Shown here piece after piece: positions 25,412 to 37,494 of a stretch of DNA of 64,000 nucleotides (positions within the stretch are counted from its first letter, which is position 1; each line of letters starts with the position of its first letter). The DNA is taken from contig OX578135.1 in the NCBI GenBank assembly GCA_951213105.1, positions 161,253,250 to 161,317,249 on the forward strand, in the 5' to 3' direction. The notes below the pieces were generated by a model. The model had not been told where the DNA came from. It made no database searches and worked only from the letters and a program-made list of their open reading frames with translations. The position numbers and the translations under genes were made by a program. The stretch is from Amaurobius ferox. Lineage: Eukaryota; Arthropoda; Arachnida; Araneae; Amaurobiidae.

Positions 25412-27445
25412 ATGGAACACCAAATCAAGGGTTATAGTAACTCCCTTCCAGCCTCTCTGGGACAAGAGAGGGTGAACTGGAACGCATTCAAAAGAGCACT
25501 TTTCGAGCCGCATTTAGCAGTACCCAACATTATGAGCACGGCGGATATTGACTCTGCCACGCACACACTCACAACAGAAATCAGGAGAGCTATTGCATCT
25601 GCCACAACACATCGTGAGTCACCAAAAATGCCCACACTTTCCCACCATGTCAAACAATTAGTTAGGCAAAGGAACAGAATGCGTAAGACATGGCAGGCTA
25701 ATAGAGACCCTACCCTCAAAAGGGAGCTTAACAGACTCACGTGGAAAGTCAGGGATAAAATTGTCGCAGAAAAGCAGCAACAGTATAAAGAGTTAATTGA
25801 ATCCCTTAGCTCAGAAGACGTATCGCTCTGGCAATTCGCTAAAAGACTCAGAAAACCTCAAATTAAACTCCCGCCACTAATAGATGGCGCTAATATTGCG
25901 TACTCAGACGAAGAAAAGGCAGAGGCGCTTGCTAGGCATTACGAAAAGCAATTTGAACCAAACCACGATCTAATGTGTCAGGACACCCTAAGAATGGTTA
26001 GGCAAACTCTAAACAATTTCAGGAACTCCCCGGTCACGGCTGAGATTAACCCAGCCACCCCGCAAGAAATAGTAGAGATTATCAAAAACCTTAAAAACCG
26101 TAAAAGCCCAGGGCACGACAAAATCAGGAATATCGCGGTAAAAAACCTACCCTTAAATATAATATTTTACTTGACCATCTTAATAAATAAAATACTAGAA
26201 CTAAATTATTTCCCCAAAGACTGGAAGGAAGCGATAATTATAGCGATCCATAAACCTGGTGAGGATGCCTCAATTCCAGCCAACTACAGACCAATCAGTT
26301 TGTTGCCGACACTTAGTAAAATTACTGAGAAAATAATTCTTAAGAGACTGAACACGCACCTTAGTGAGAATGACATTATCATTCCGGAGCAGTTTGGATT
26401 TCGGCCAAAACACTCCACCACTCATCAATTGCTGAGAGTGGTAGAGTACATTTCTTCTGGTTTTAATAATAAGACACCCACAGCTGCGATTTTTCTTGAC
26501 ATCCAAAAAGCCTTTGATAAAGTGTGGCACTGTGGATTAGCTTACAAATTGATCACTCTAAAAGTCCCTGACGCACTTGTCAAACTTTTAATTTCATACC
26601 TAAATAACAGACACTTTCAAGTCAGAGTAAAAAATAACTTATCTACACCCAAGTTCATTAAAAGTAGTGTACCGCAAGGATCCATCCTGGGCCCGACCCT
26701 CTTTAACATATATCTAAATGACATTCCCAGGACCCCAGACACGGAGCTGGCACTCTATGCAGACGACAGCGCGATACTTGCAAAACACCCTTACGTCTCA
26801 GTAATGCACAGACAGCTACAACAACACTTAGACATACTCCAAACATGGCTGGAAAAATGGCGAATAAAATTAAATCCCAATAAATGTCATTGGATTTATT
26901 TCTCAAGAAAACGTAAACCTCCGCCTCCTCTGTACATAAACAACCATGCCCTAAAAGCGGAAAAATCTACTAAATACCTAGGTGTAACGATAGACTCCCA
27001 CCTAACTTGGAAACTGCACGTAACGAACTTAATCAAAAAAGCGTATATGGCCACAGGAGCTTTATACCCAATGATAGGAAACGGAAATCTAAGTTATCAA
27101 AATAAACTCCTAATTTATAAATCGGTCATCTGCCCGGGAATGCTGTATGCAGCACCCGTATGGGGATATGCCTGTAAAACTACCATAGACTTATTAGAGA
27201 CAAGACAAAACAAAACCCTAAGGATTATAAGGAAAGCCCCTAGATACTTAAGAAACTCGGTAATTAGGAAAGACTTCAAAATAAAAACTGTTAGAGCCCA
27301 AATCAAAAAGCTAGCGCTTAAATTCTACAAAAATCTGCCATCTGTCCCAAATGAACTATTATTTAATCTGCATGACTATGATCATCGCAAGGCTAAATCT
27401 CGTAAGAGACCCCGCTCGGTACTTAACTTTGATATTCGGTACTAG
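25412..27445 (+). CDS. Jockey-type LINE ORF2 fragment: reverse transcriptase, intact frame, endonuclease missing
   Basis: 677 codons from the ATG at 25412. Residues 1-11 come from flanking DNA (see the target duplication at 25430). Residues 12-200 are the linker that normally joins endonuclease to reverse transcriptase. RT motifs in order: RKSPGHDKI (230-238), YRPISLLPTLSKITEKII (292-309), QFGFRPKHSTTHQLL (327-341), AIFLDIQKAFDKVWH with catalytic D363 (359-373), VPQGSILGPTLFNIYLND (420-437), ALYADD with D451/D452 (447-452), LNPNKC (487-492) and KYLGVTID (521-528). The C-terminal thumb region ends at FDIRY. The pattern and 'YADD' box match Jockey-clade non-LTR retrotransposons. A full ORF2 would carry an N-terminal APE-type endonuclease, which is absent: an in-frame TAA lies at 25394-25396. 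The RT shows no frameshift or stop, so the insertion is relatively young, but it cannot mobilise itself without the endonuclease. Confidence 0.93.
   Translation: MEHQIKGYSNSLPASLGQERVNWNAFKRALFEPHLAVPNIMSTADIDSATHTLTTEIRRAIASATTHRESPKMPTLSHHVKQLVRQRNRMRKTWQANRDPTLKRELNRLTWKVRDKIVAEKQQQYKELIESLSSEDVSLWQFAKRLRKPQIKLPPLIDGANIAYSDEEKAEALARHYEKQFEPNHDLMCQDTLRMVRQTLNNFRNSPVTAEINPATPQEIVEIIKNLKNRKSPGHDKIRNIAVKNLPLNIIFYLTILINKILELNYFPKDWKEAIIIAIHKPGEDASIPANYRPISLLPTLSKITEKIILKRLNTHLSENDIIIPEQFGFRPKHSTTHQLLRVVEYISSGFNNKTPTAAIFLDIQKAFDKVWHCGLAYKLITLKVPDALVKLLISYLNNRHFQVRVKNNLSTPKFIKSSVPQGSILGPTLFNIYLNDIPRTPDTELALYADDSAILAKHPYVSVMHRQLQQHLDILQTWLEKWRIKLNPNKCHWIYFSRKRKPPPPLYINNHALKAEKSTKYLGVTIDSHLTWKLHVTNLIKKAYMATGALYPMIGNGNLSYQNKLLIYKSVICPGMLYAAPVWGYACKTTIDLLETRQNKTLRIIRKAPRYLRNSVIRKDFKIKTVRAQIKKLALKFYKNLPSVPNELLFNLHDYDHRKAKSRKRPRSVLNFDIRY
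25430..25443 (+). repeat. Left target-site duplication of the LINE
   Basis: GGTTATAGTAACTC, repeated exactly at 27769-27782. It falls inside codons 7-11 of the open reading frame, showing that the first codons are host flank rather than element. Confidence 0.75.
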
Positions 27446-27768
27446 GAACGTCCCACCTTAATCAGTTGATATTAACGAAAACTCGCGATCTTTGGTTTTC
27501 TACAAAATGTTTAACATCCTAAACTGCTAAAATGCTAGGTTACCCTCAGATCTGCATCAACCCCCCAAACTGCTTAAACTCTTAATGTGCAACAAACTGC
27601 CACACTAGGAGCTAGGACAAATAATAAAAACAGTAAATCAAAAACCTCGAACCTCCAACTATGGACCAATGAAATAATGTCACAGTATGAAGATAAGAAC
27701 CACACCTAGAGATTGGAGATTAAAGGCGCTTCGCGCCTGGTGCTCTGTTCTGGACGAAACTCTATGAA
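25444..27768 (+). mobile_element. 5'-truncated Jockey-type non-LTR retrotransposon
   Basis: Bounded by the 14-bp direct repeat GGTTATAGTAACTC. It contains the RT reading frame, then about 320 bp of 3' untranslated sequence including a perfect GGCGCTTCGCGCC stem-loop (27725-27737), and ends in 'gaaactctatgaa'. Truncation at the 5' end is typical of LINE insertion. Absence of a poly-A tail is odd for this clade. Confidence 0.8.
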
Positions 27769-27782
27769 GGTTATAGTAACTC
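27769..27782 (+). repeat. Right target-site duplication of the LINE
   Basis: GGTTATAGTAACTC, an exact match to 25430-25443. Confidence 0.75.
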
Positions 27783-30700
27783 TACTTCGTATCTCTCCTC
27801 TAAGGTAAATTCCCATTGCCACGTTAATTTGATTGGCATCAACACCCATAAATCCACGTTGTTAAGCTGATTTGTTTGATATTACCGTGCACAAGTTCCG
27901 TAAATTTACATTTGCCTTCACTGAAGACAATTTTCTACAGGAAACTATGCAAATTCCGCAATTCGCAGTATGAGGAAGTTTACACTACAAACTACAGGGA
28001 ATCCGTAGTAATCGGCATCTGCGTGAGTAGGTCGGCAAGTTGAAAATTGCCTAATTTTTCCAGAACTTTGAACAAAAAATCGATTTTACCTGCAATTTCC
28101 CCGACATTTTAGCCCACTTTTAAATTCCCGATTTCCAGAGTGCGCACGAAGCCTGTAAAAAAAAATTAAGCATATTATTTTGAAAAATTGTTGATACGCG
28201 TTTGTCCCTGAGAATCGGTGATATTACGATGCTGCCCGAAAATTAGTTTTTTCATCTATCAGACGGCAACAGAAGTGATTTTAAAAATCAATTAAAAACA
28301 TTTTTTATAGTCCCCCTCCCCCCATCTGTTTGAAGTTTAGGAGCTATGCTATAAACAGATAAGTGAAAAACATTTTATTACTCTCTTTTTCAAAGAGTAT
28401 ACCCTGTCATTTTTGACACACGTGTAGTTACGATAAATATAAATGAAAATGTACAAACTATGGATAATGTATACTTCGTTTCCCAATTTTAGTTTCGATT
28501 TCGGTGAGAAACAAAAACAAACCCACATGTCATCCCTATCACAATCTATTCTGACATGGGAACGTAATATTACGACGTATCCTCTCAAAACGTATAAAAA
28601 AATGAGTCCAAATTTCTGAATAACTAATACTTTTATTATTTAAAAGCCCCCCACGAACGTAAACAGGAACACTATACAAATAATACACTGTATGTAACTA
28701 TCTTACAAGATCATGAAACAACTGTCAGGAACAATAAAGCAGCAATTAAATACTCAACTAACTCACAAAATAGCAGAATTTGTTCTCAAAGCGTCAAAAC
28801 ACTGGCTAAATTTGACTAATAATCATCACTAAATTTGACTCACATTACCTCAACGTTGTCAAACTGAAAGTTGACTTCCTCGTATACTTTCTATAGAAAT
28901 CTCAGAATGATGTATGTCTATCTTCGAAACTAATGGATTAATCTAGAAAATTCAAGAGCTTTTGAAAACTCGTTAAATGTAGCCAAGTTGGCGATATTTA
29001 GCCAAATCTGAGTCTAACGTCACAAAAATGTGGCATAGATCAGTCAAGCAACTCCATATAATACCAATGGTTGCCTGTAAATGTGTTTTCTTTTTGTTGA
29101 GAGGCGACATGACAAGAAGCTGTTTCCGCATTCGTAACAGTAATGAATATGCATTAAAATTCTATTAATGGGCTCAAACAACTCTGTCAGCCATTAAAAT
29201 CTTAAAAAACATTTTCAAGAATTTGTTCCATGCAAAAATTTTCAGAAATTATAAAAAAAAAAAAAGAAAATTCTGGAACCTGAAAATTGACAATTATCAG
29301 ATTATTAACAATTATTCAGCCTTAAATCACTGATAATACTCGTATTACTGAAATTAAACACGGATTGGTTGTTTATCCTTAGTTGCTGAATTTTGATCAA
29401 GAATAGTACAGAAACACGGGTAAACATGGGCAATTCATCATAAAATAAATTATTATTGACATTTTTATGCGACATTTTACAGAAAAATCTCAGATGATTT
29501 TCAGTAGGTGATTGGACAAAGTAAGATAAAAAAGAGCAATTCGATGCATAGAATTAACCTAATACGAGCATAGTTCGCAGCGTAAGAAAAGTAAGCAATA
29601 ATTTGCACGATTTAAAGTAGGATTTATTGCCAAACAAAATGACCCTGCTGACAACATAATTGCAACTGTGGCCGAGGCAAAGCCTGGAGGAATACTCAAA
29701 TAACAGGTCTTGTTGCATACTTCTAGCATTGCTGTCGACTGTGAGGGGAGGTCTTGTTTTCAAATATACTATTAACGCAACGCGATTCAGAAGTATTAAA
29801 CAACCATTTGAAATTGCAAAGTTAAATTATAAGAATTGTTGCTACCTCAAGTGAATAGTGGCTATTGAAACTTTAAGAACCATAGGCTAAATTATTTTTA
29901 CCGGACCAACACAAACAAGGAATGGAAACAAGAAACACTATTAATTATTAAACTACTAGATAATGCACTTGGCGTGAAAATCTTTGATAAATACTACATC
30001 CGAACTCACAATGAATTCCTACAGTGACATTTAAACAATTGACGTTTTAACAATGCGCAGGACGCTCGCTTATAACAAACATTTGAATCACTTTTGAAAT
30101 AGCTATGCAAATTACATGACATCTTATCCGTACTGAATATGAAGGACGTGAAAGTTTACTTTCAAATCACTCACTCAGTTTCAGTTGTCAAATGGAGATT
30201 TTTTAGGATGCTCAAACTCGTATTTTCAACTTTCAAGTACTGTACTGGCTATGCTCATCCATATATCTCATAGAATATTGGTTATTAATATTTTCAATTA
30301 TTATTATTTAAAAATCACATGTCAACGTCAAACTTGTTGAGAAAGAGGTGTTATTGCTGCTTTAATTTAAACTAGTGAGTGGGTCCAGGTGTAGACATCA
30401 ACCAAACCTCCTCAGTTTTACCTGCAAACCAGTAGTCATAAAGACACCATATTCTCATTGGTCCTTGTGTTTCACCCATATGTTATAATTCTGACGCCAT
30501 TAAATTAAGGTAAATAAAACCAAAATTGAAATATCGCCCACATTCGTAAATTAGTGTATATTTTCGTTTTCATTTATAACGACACATCACTGAAATTAAT
30601 AATCTTAAAATGTTCTTAAAATACAAATCACAGACAAAGGCGATTTAGACACAATTGATTTTGGTTCATTAAAGAAGAAATACTTTCGGAAAATCTAAAT

Positions 30701-31250
30701 GATATTCGACCAAAAATACTGAATGAGGTATTGCTAAAGACATTTTAAGGGGTCATAGAAAGTCCTATAGAAACATAGTTATATAGAAACGCTAAAAAAT
30801 TCGATATTCTTTAAATATACATGAAAATATAAACTTTTCTGAACATTTCAAAATAATTTGCATGAAAAAATTCAAATAATTACTGGAGTAATAGCCCAAA
30901 ATGTTTCAGGTTATATATGGAAAAATTTATTAAAAAATAAATTAATTTAAAGTCGCTTCTTTCATTAATTGATTTTTGGCTATTGCACACAAAATAACTC
31001 TGAAACCTCAATATTTTTTCATGGAATTTTCAGAATATATAATGTATGTTAGGTTCTATAAAACCTAAAGCTTTTCATGCTTCAAAAGTATTTTTAAAGA
31101 AGTGCAACAGTGCATAAAATAAAAACCTACTTTAAATACAAATTAATTTAGCTTCATAATAAGCAATTATTCCTGAAGTATTAGTTAGATACCAAAAATG
31201 TTGTTTTGGATGCGAAATTTGTTAAGTAATGTTGTGCGCAAGGTACCATA
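27783..31250. other. Intergenic, no gene seen
   Basis: AT-rich DNA without recognisable exons. 28830-28990 carries weak 'ttggcgatatttagcc' fragments of the 20-bp periodic repeats. The short open frames near 29554-29854 overlap on both strands and match nothing I know. Confidence 0.5.
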
Positions 31251-31282
31251 CTTTTTTTTTTGAGGGGGGGGGGGGGGGGGTA
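31250..31282. repeat. T9 followed by poly-G tract
   Basis: A T-run, then 'ga' and a G-run of about 16. One of many G-homopolymers in this window. Confidence 0.9.
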
Positions 31283-31329
31283 CATGGCTGGCTCACAGTT
31301 TTCAACTCTCTATAAAACATTTTTTGAAA

Positions 31330-32760
31330 TTATGCTTAAAATTAACTTGGAGTGTGACTCAACTCGACTTTTTCATACCAGAATTCATTCTGTAATTTTT
31401 TTCAATTTTTACAACCGTAACATGCTATAATTGTGATTTGGAACAGAGATTTTTTCCAGATACGGTTAAACAGATAGACAAACGCTACCAATACATCATT
31501 ACAATATTATCTCTGAACAAAACACAATTTCATTGATTTAGCGTCATGTTCATCAATTTTGAAATATTTTTATCGATTTTGCGATATTTTTGTCAGTTTG
31601 GCAATATTTAAAAAAACTCGCTAAGTTGGCGACATCCCACCAAATTTTTTGCCAAGCGTTATGGATAGATGGATGGAAAACTGGGTTATTAAGATATTAA
31701 ATTAATAATTCCCACTAAGCAACTTTGATTATCATGGAAAGTGAACTTAATATTGCAAAATACTGAATTTTCATCAATTATGCGCCATATTTATCAAGTT
31801 AGGATCATTTTATCAATTTGGAGACATTTTCGTTTATTTGGCGACATTTTGCTCCATTTGGCGACATTAAAAAAAGTAGCTATATTTGTAGCCAAGTGGG
31901 ACGGTTGGATTGACAGACAAAAGCTACCGAAACATCATTACAGTACTATCTCATAATAAAACACATTTAATGTAATTGATTTAGCGTCATTGTTATCAGT
32001 TTGACGACATTTTCACCGATTTGGTGATATTTTTATCAATTTCGCAACATTTAAAAAAAGTCGCAAAGTTGGTGATATCCCGCCAAACGTTAAAGAGATG
32101 GACGAATTGAGAAATGGGTTACTTAATATCACTACTTAAAAGTAAATTTTAAGTAGTGATTTTTATTTTTCAAGAAAATTTTTGAAAAATCTGTATTACT
32201 TGACCAAATGATCACAGTTATGACAGTTATAACACGTTACCCTTCACTTTAAAAGGCTTGAAAAAATCTTTCAATTGATACTATACTTGACAATGTACCT
32301 TCCGGGGGGGGGGGGGTAACGTCGTCCTCCCCTCCCCCAAGGGGGGCTAATGACGCCACGAACACAAAAATTGCATCGCGGCTTTTTTTTCACAACAATG
32401 ATTGAAACTATTAAGTCTTGTGATCACTGAGCAAAAACCCTTTTATGCATGATTATGTCAAATTTTGCTGCCATGCTAAAAAAAATAAATGATTTCGAAT
32501 AAACTTCGAATTTTTCTCTCGAGTTAAAAAAAATTCTATCTAATTCTAAATTTTTTGATAAAAAAGCGTGATATAAAGTGTTTTGTGAAAATACGTTAAT
32601 ATTTGCAGCAGCTACCGTGAACACACAAAAAAAAAAAGCCACAGACATAAAGCACTCCAAAGATGGTTAAAACGTGTTTAGGAGGCTCTAAAAAATATTG
32701 ACATCAAAATCTCGAATTCGAAAATTTTCGAGAAAACAATACTTTTCTATATACTATATT
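31330..32760 (+). repeat. Interspersed repeat copy 1, paralogous to 40080-41720
   Basis: Starts near 'ggagtgtgactcaactc' and shares, in order with the 40-41.7 kb copy, 'caccagaat(c/t)cat', 'cttcactttaa', 'aaaggcttgaaaa', 'tcacaacaatgattgaaact', 'attctatcta(a/g)ttcta' and 'atcaaaatctcgaattc'. It lacks the two TTAA-type insertions present in the other copy, so it preserves the empty target site at about 32245-32260. A poly-G run lies at 32305-32316. The middle (31500-32110) is occupied by minisatellite blocks. Confidence 0.8.
31530..32110 (+). repeat. Three blocks of 20-bp periodic minisatellite
   Basis: Units of the type CATTTT-N5-ATTTGGCGA recur at about 20-bp spacing, clearest at 31786-31868 (five units). 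Each block ends with 'aaaaaagt(c/a)gc' and a 'gccaagcgttatgga' or 'gccaaacgttaaaga' phrase. The same blocks lie within the 0.9-kb repeat family at 53.5, 57.6 and 63.3 kb. Confidence 0.8.
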
Positions 32761-34330
32761 ACATATTAGTATAAGAAAACAAAATTATACAATTTAAGAA
32801 AACATAGATTTATCACTAGAAAGAAAGTATGTTTATAAAATGTATACTTTATAAAATATAAAATGCTGCATATTATAAAATTTTTTTTTCAGTGATTTAA
32901 CATTTTAAAAGTCTTATAACCCTTTAAAAAGTAAAACATTTGAAAAAGCTGAATGCATATCTAGGAAAATCAAATCAAAATTCATATACGAGAAATAGCA
33001 ATTTTTTAGACTGGTGACGTAAGGAAACTATTTTACTTCTCTAGAACTTAATTACTGAAACAGGATCAAATTAAATAATAAAATCTCCTTTCAATTAACC
33101 TTGAACGCAAAACAATTTTTTTCCTTGAATTAATTAATGTAGCCGCAAGCTTTTTGGAAACACTGTGTAAGTATTGCGTCAAAACTACTGTTAAAAACAA
33201 TCAACAAGTTAGACAGGTCAAGGCAGAAAATTTTACAAAAACAAAATATTCGCAACATCGTTAAATCTGACGGATTTTAACCAGGCCAAAATAAGACGTC
33301 TGCATTATTTTTGTTTAACCATTTAAAAAACGTTTACTCTTTTAAGTTTTCGGCAAAATTAGACAAAATATAGCTTTTTTTAAATCAAAATGTTGGACTT
33401 TTTAAAAAGGGATTAAAATAAAGTTTACATAAATTGATTTTTAACGAATTTTTAAAAATAAACAACTAAAAATTAAACAACTTTAAAAACTTGTTAAATT
33501 TTACATGTAATCAACATTAAATGTTAACAGATTAGCGAGTAAATAACTCATTTTTGTGTATTAGTAGCAGTAGAAACAAACTATGATAACTGGCAACTGA
33601 AATTGGCTAAATAAATCTATATTGAGGAGAAAATACATAAGCTCAACAAGAAACAATATGCTTACTTGATAATCTACATAACCCTGTAAATAAGCAAACT
33701 TTAAAAATTGCATTAGAAAACAGGAAATGACAAAAGTCCCTAAACTAAAGCTAATTATTTATTTATTATTTTTTTTAACTATTTATTCATACGGACTACA
33801 ATTCAAATTTTACATCTTCTTAATACACAACCATCTCTTTCTAAAACAAATAAAATTCTATAAATTGCTAAAACATATTATAACGTGTGTTTCTACGAAA
33901 GTCTAAGTCACAGAATATGATATTGGCATGCACATGTTCTTAATAATTTGTAATGAGTTAAAAGTTAGTAAAGTAAAATTTAATTTATTTTGCCTTTACT
34001 AATTAGGTACATTGATTGTAGCAAAATCATTTTTAAGATTTCACAGTTAATAATAAATAAAATTTGTATCTGACATACTACCCAATGGAGACGAGCTGTA
34101 TTATATAAAGCACAAGAGTATAGCTATTTTATTTCACCAATCAATCGGGTTCTGATTTAAAATTTACAAATCCTTTTTATTTTAAGTAATTTTAAAATTT
34201 TTCAACTAAGCTAAAAATATGATAGCTCTTTAAGCAATTTAAATATTTATTTTATTATGAGTTCTAGAATTTGGAAACGGTTTTAATTTCAAGAACAAAA
34301 CACAAAACTGTTATCAAATCATTGATCTGT
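32761..34330. other. AT-rich intergenic, no gene seen
   Basis: No recognisable genes or repeats beyond simple A/T-rich sequence. Confidence 0.5.
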
Positions 34331-34338
34331 ATCATTTA

Positions 34339-35642
34339 AAAACAAGAAAGATCAATCATGCTTAAAGCATGGATTATGAAACACTTTCCAACTTCAATGC
34401 AATTTTATTTAAACATGACTAAAATGCAATACATTCCTCGGTAATATTTTATAACTTATCACAATACTACATTAATTTATTATATTTGAAACCTTAAACC
34501 TTCATCGAAAAAAATGAACTTCATTCAAATGACGGCATTAAAATATAAATTGCCTGGTTTAAACATCTCTAAAATGTGATACATTCCTCGGTAATAATTT
34601 TAGAATTATCATAATACTACGATAATTTATTATATTTGAAAACTTCATCGAAAACAACTGAAATCCATTCAAATGACGTCATAGAAAAAATAACACGCCT
34701 GGCTCTCTCTATAAAAGCAACATTTCATTCATAAATAATTCCCCCATTCATGTCATTCATCACAATACTATAATAATTTATTTTATTTAAAAATTAAGAC
34801 CATGGAGCTAGAAGTAAGTAAAACTCTATGCGTAAAACTTCATCGAAAATTATCGTCCTTCTCTTTCTAAAATCAATGAATATTTCATTCATATCAGCCA
34901 TGCAGACTCCATGGACTAAATGATTTTGTGTTAAAGAATTACAGCGATTCTAATACAACTCATTCTACATATTTTGCTGTTTACATTTTACATAGGTGAA
35001 AAATAGGCTTAATAGTAGAAATAATCAAATTTGTATGAGCATTTAAACTGAAATATATTGTCATTGCGTTGTTAAAGTATGTAGATGCACAGAATTTAGG
35101 CCAAAATAAAGTAGTTTTAGGATGGATACAACACTCAATATGAATTAGAAAGAACTTTAAAAATCACGATTTTGAGACAAGATGGATGCCATATATCATT
35201 TTGAAGTGGGTCATGTGATCGTTTCATATCATGGACACGTGATCGCTTCATATAAGAGGTGTTATTATTATTTTAATTTTTATTTAAAAAACTACTGAAT
35301 ATATTTCGCTGAATTTCTTTTTTATATATTTTATGGAACAATTTGAATATTGCCTAAAATTTTCGAAGCAATTTGTGAATTTTAAATCCGCTTAAAAAAT
35401 GCTTGAAAAATTAGGTCCCATAGGGCTCAATGTATTCCATTTTTTCAACCCGGGTTCAATCCAAAACTAATTGGGTGATATTATTCATTTATATTCCCAT
35501 AGGTCCTATAGACCGTCTGAACAACATACTAAAATTTCATTTTGATTAAGTCATTTTTACAGCAGTTATCGTGCTGACAGACAGACAGACAGAATGAACA
35601 AAGTCATAAACACTTTTCAACTTTGTTGTAAAGTGTTAAAAA
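34339..35642 (+). repeat. 1.3-kb interspersed repeat (family R1), copy 1
   Basis: Begins 'aaacaagaaagatcaatcat' and ends with a run of GACA units, then 'gaatgaacaaagtcataaac' and an imperfect hairpin 'aacacttttcaactttgttg' closing with 'taaagtgtt'. A near-parallel copy is at 54874-56156, and inverted pieces are at 35804-36178, 37495-37866 and 58252-58900. No reading frame. The end hairpin and lack of coding suggest a non-autonomous element of unknown class. Confidence 0.85.
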
Positions 35643-35803
35643 CAAAGCTTTGTCCTTTTTTACACGGTTGAGTAAAAGTTATTCATGGTTATTTTAGCCA
35701 GCTTTTTTGCAACCTTAAATATAGAGAGTAAGAAAAATATCATGATTACGTGTGGGGTCTTTTCATGTAGTTTTATAGAATCTTATATTTGTGAATCAAT
35801 TTT

Positions 35804-36178
35804 TAACACTTTACAACGAAGTTGAAAAGTGTTTATGACTTTGTTCATTCTGTCTGTCTGTCTGTCCGTTAGCACGATAACTGCCGTAAAAATGACTTTC
35901 AAAATGAAATTTTAGTATGTTTTTCAGACGGGCTGCGGGACCTATGGGAATATAAATAAATAATATCACCCAATTAGTTTTTTATTGAGCCCAGGTTGAA
36001 AAAATGAAATACATTGAACCCTATGGGACCTAATTTTTCAAACATTTTTTAAGTAAACTTAAAATTCACGAATTGCTTCGAAATTTTTAGGAAATATTCA
36101 CATTATTTCATAGAATATATAAAACAAAATTCAGTAAAATATGTTAAGTAGTTTTTTAATTAAAAATTATTTAATATA
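35804..36178 (-). repeat. R1 repeat, inverted copy (terminal part)
   Basis: Starts with 'ttttaacactttacaacgaa', the inverse of the R1 end, and runs back through the GACA run (as TGTC) to about 36178, where another sequence interrupts. It faces copy 1 across about 160 bp, giving a tail-to-tail inverted pair. Confidence 0.8.
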
Positions 36179-37494
36179 GGGAAAAAAAACAAATTCAATA
36201 AAATTCTGACTTTGGGATATCCTCCAGAAAGAGAAGAGAGATATATTATATAATAAATATCTTTCCAAGTGTTTAATCATTTTGCATATGAGAGAGGCTT
36301 CACATTTTAAAATAAATTTGGTAGATAACAATTTTTCATTTTTTTTAAATTTTATATAACTCTTCATGATATACTTATTTGATGGCATTTTTAATGCACT
36401 TTCCTACGTCCTAGAGAGTTAAAATTTGGTACACAGCTTAAATTTGTTGAACATTTTATTCGACAAAAATTTGATGGATCTTTAAAATATAGATCATACA
36501 TTTTTTTCGAAATGGCCTGAAAATAATCCCTGTTCACTTCTATAAATCATTGTTGTAACTTGTAATATTGTTAAAAATTCTGATGTGGGCAGCACATGTC
36601 TTTCCCTGCAGACTCATATTCATGTTCTCTTTATTTCTTCAATAATAATTTGAGTTTATCTGCACAAAATAACAGCCATAAGTATTTTAAATGACATTGA
36701 ATTTACACGTTAAACTTAAATTTGGTTCTCATTTGATAGCTGGACTTATTGTCAAAGGTGGCATAGCGAAAACGCAAAAAAACTAGAATATCTCAAGAAC
36801 GGCTAGCCCTAGAGTAATGGGGTTAGTCTTATTCTTTTTGTTGTCAAAAATCACGTATAAAATAGGAATTTAATTGATATAATGCCGATGTGGTGGCCGA
36901 GCGGTCAAAGAGGCAGGCGTTTTCTCGTGATGGCTCGGCTGCCAGATTGCGGGTTCGAGTCCCGCCTACGGGCATGGATGTTGTAATGTCTTATTTAGGG
37001 CAGAAGTCAGACTTCTACCTTCGGGTGCCCCGGGTCATTAGACTAAACAGAAGCAGTGCACACATTTTTCCTTAAATGTAATGTTAGGGACACGACAACA
37101 ACAAAAACAATTGATATAATTGAGCACACGTAGTCTTTTATTTTTATGTATAACGATTTTTGCGTATAACGATTTTTGATTTCCCACAAAAAACATACCT
37201 ACCAAATTGTATGAAATTCGGTCCATTAGTTTTTCAATTAGAGTGGATGTAATATCCACACAGAAACATACACAGATACACCCTTACACACACAGACGTC
37301 TTCCTAAAAATAGTTTTTTCGTGTTCTAGAAGTCCCAAAACGTGTAGATCCTTTGAAAATTCGAGTTCCGATCTTCGGCACGACTCCAATAGTTTGAGTA
37401 CATACACATACACACATATATTATCTGTGCATCTGTGTATTATATGTGTATCTAAATTCCGTGCCTATGCAATTACAATAGTTGTGATTTTAAA
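36179..37494. other. Sequence interrupting the inverted R1 copy
   Basis: Replaces the middle of the inverted R1 copy. It contains a 'gatgtgggcagcaca' terminus (about 36581), a tRNA-headed SINE (36883-37115) and a decayed 0.9-kb-family end near 37230-37400. No gene seen. Confidence 0.55.
36883..37115 (+). mobile_element. tRNA-derived SINE
   Basis: The head is tRNA-like. A-box TGGCCGAGCGG (36894-36904) and B-box GGTTCGAGTCC (36952-36962) both match the Pol III consensus, with a perfect GCGGG/CCCGC T-stem. Acceptor-like TGCC (36883) pairs with GGCA (36971-36974). The A-B spacing and TGGCCGAGCGG wording point to a class II (Leu/Ser-like) ancestor. The anticodon arm does not fold properly, so it is not a working tRNA. 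A body of about 110 bp follows, ending in a (CAA)n-type tail (37093-37111). Transcription by Pol III from the internal boxes is plausible. Confidence 0.8.

Noticed and set aside
36883..36974. Functional tRNA gene
   Set aside because: A- and B-boxes and the T-stem are good, but the anticodon arm does not fold and two acceptor pairs fail. A body and (CAA)n tail follow, so it is a SINE head.
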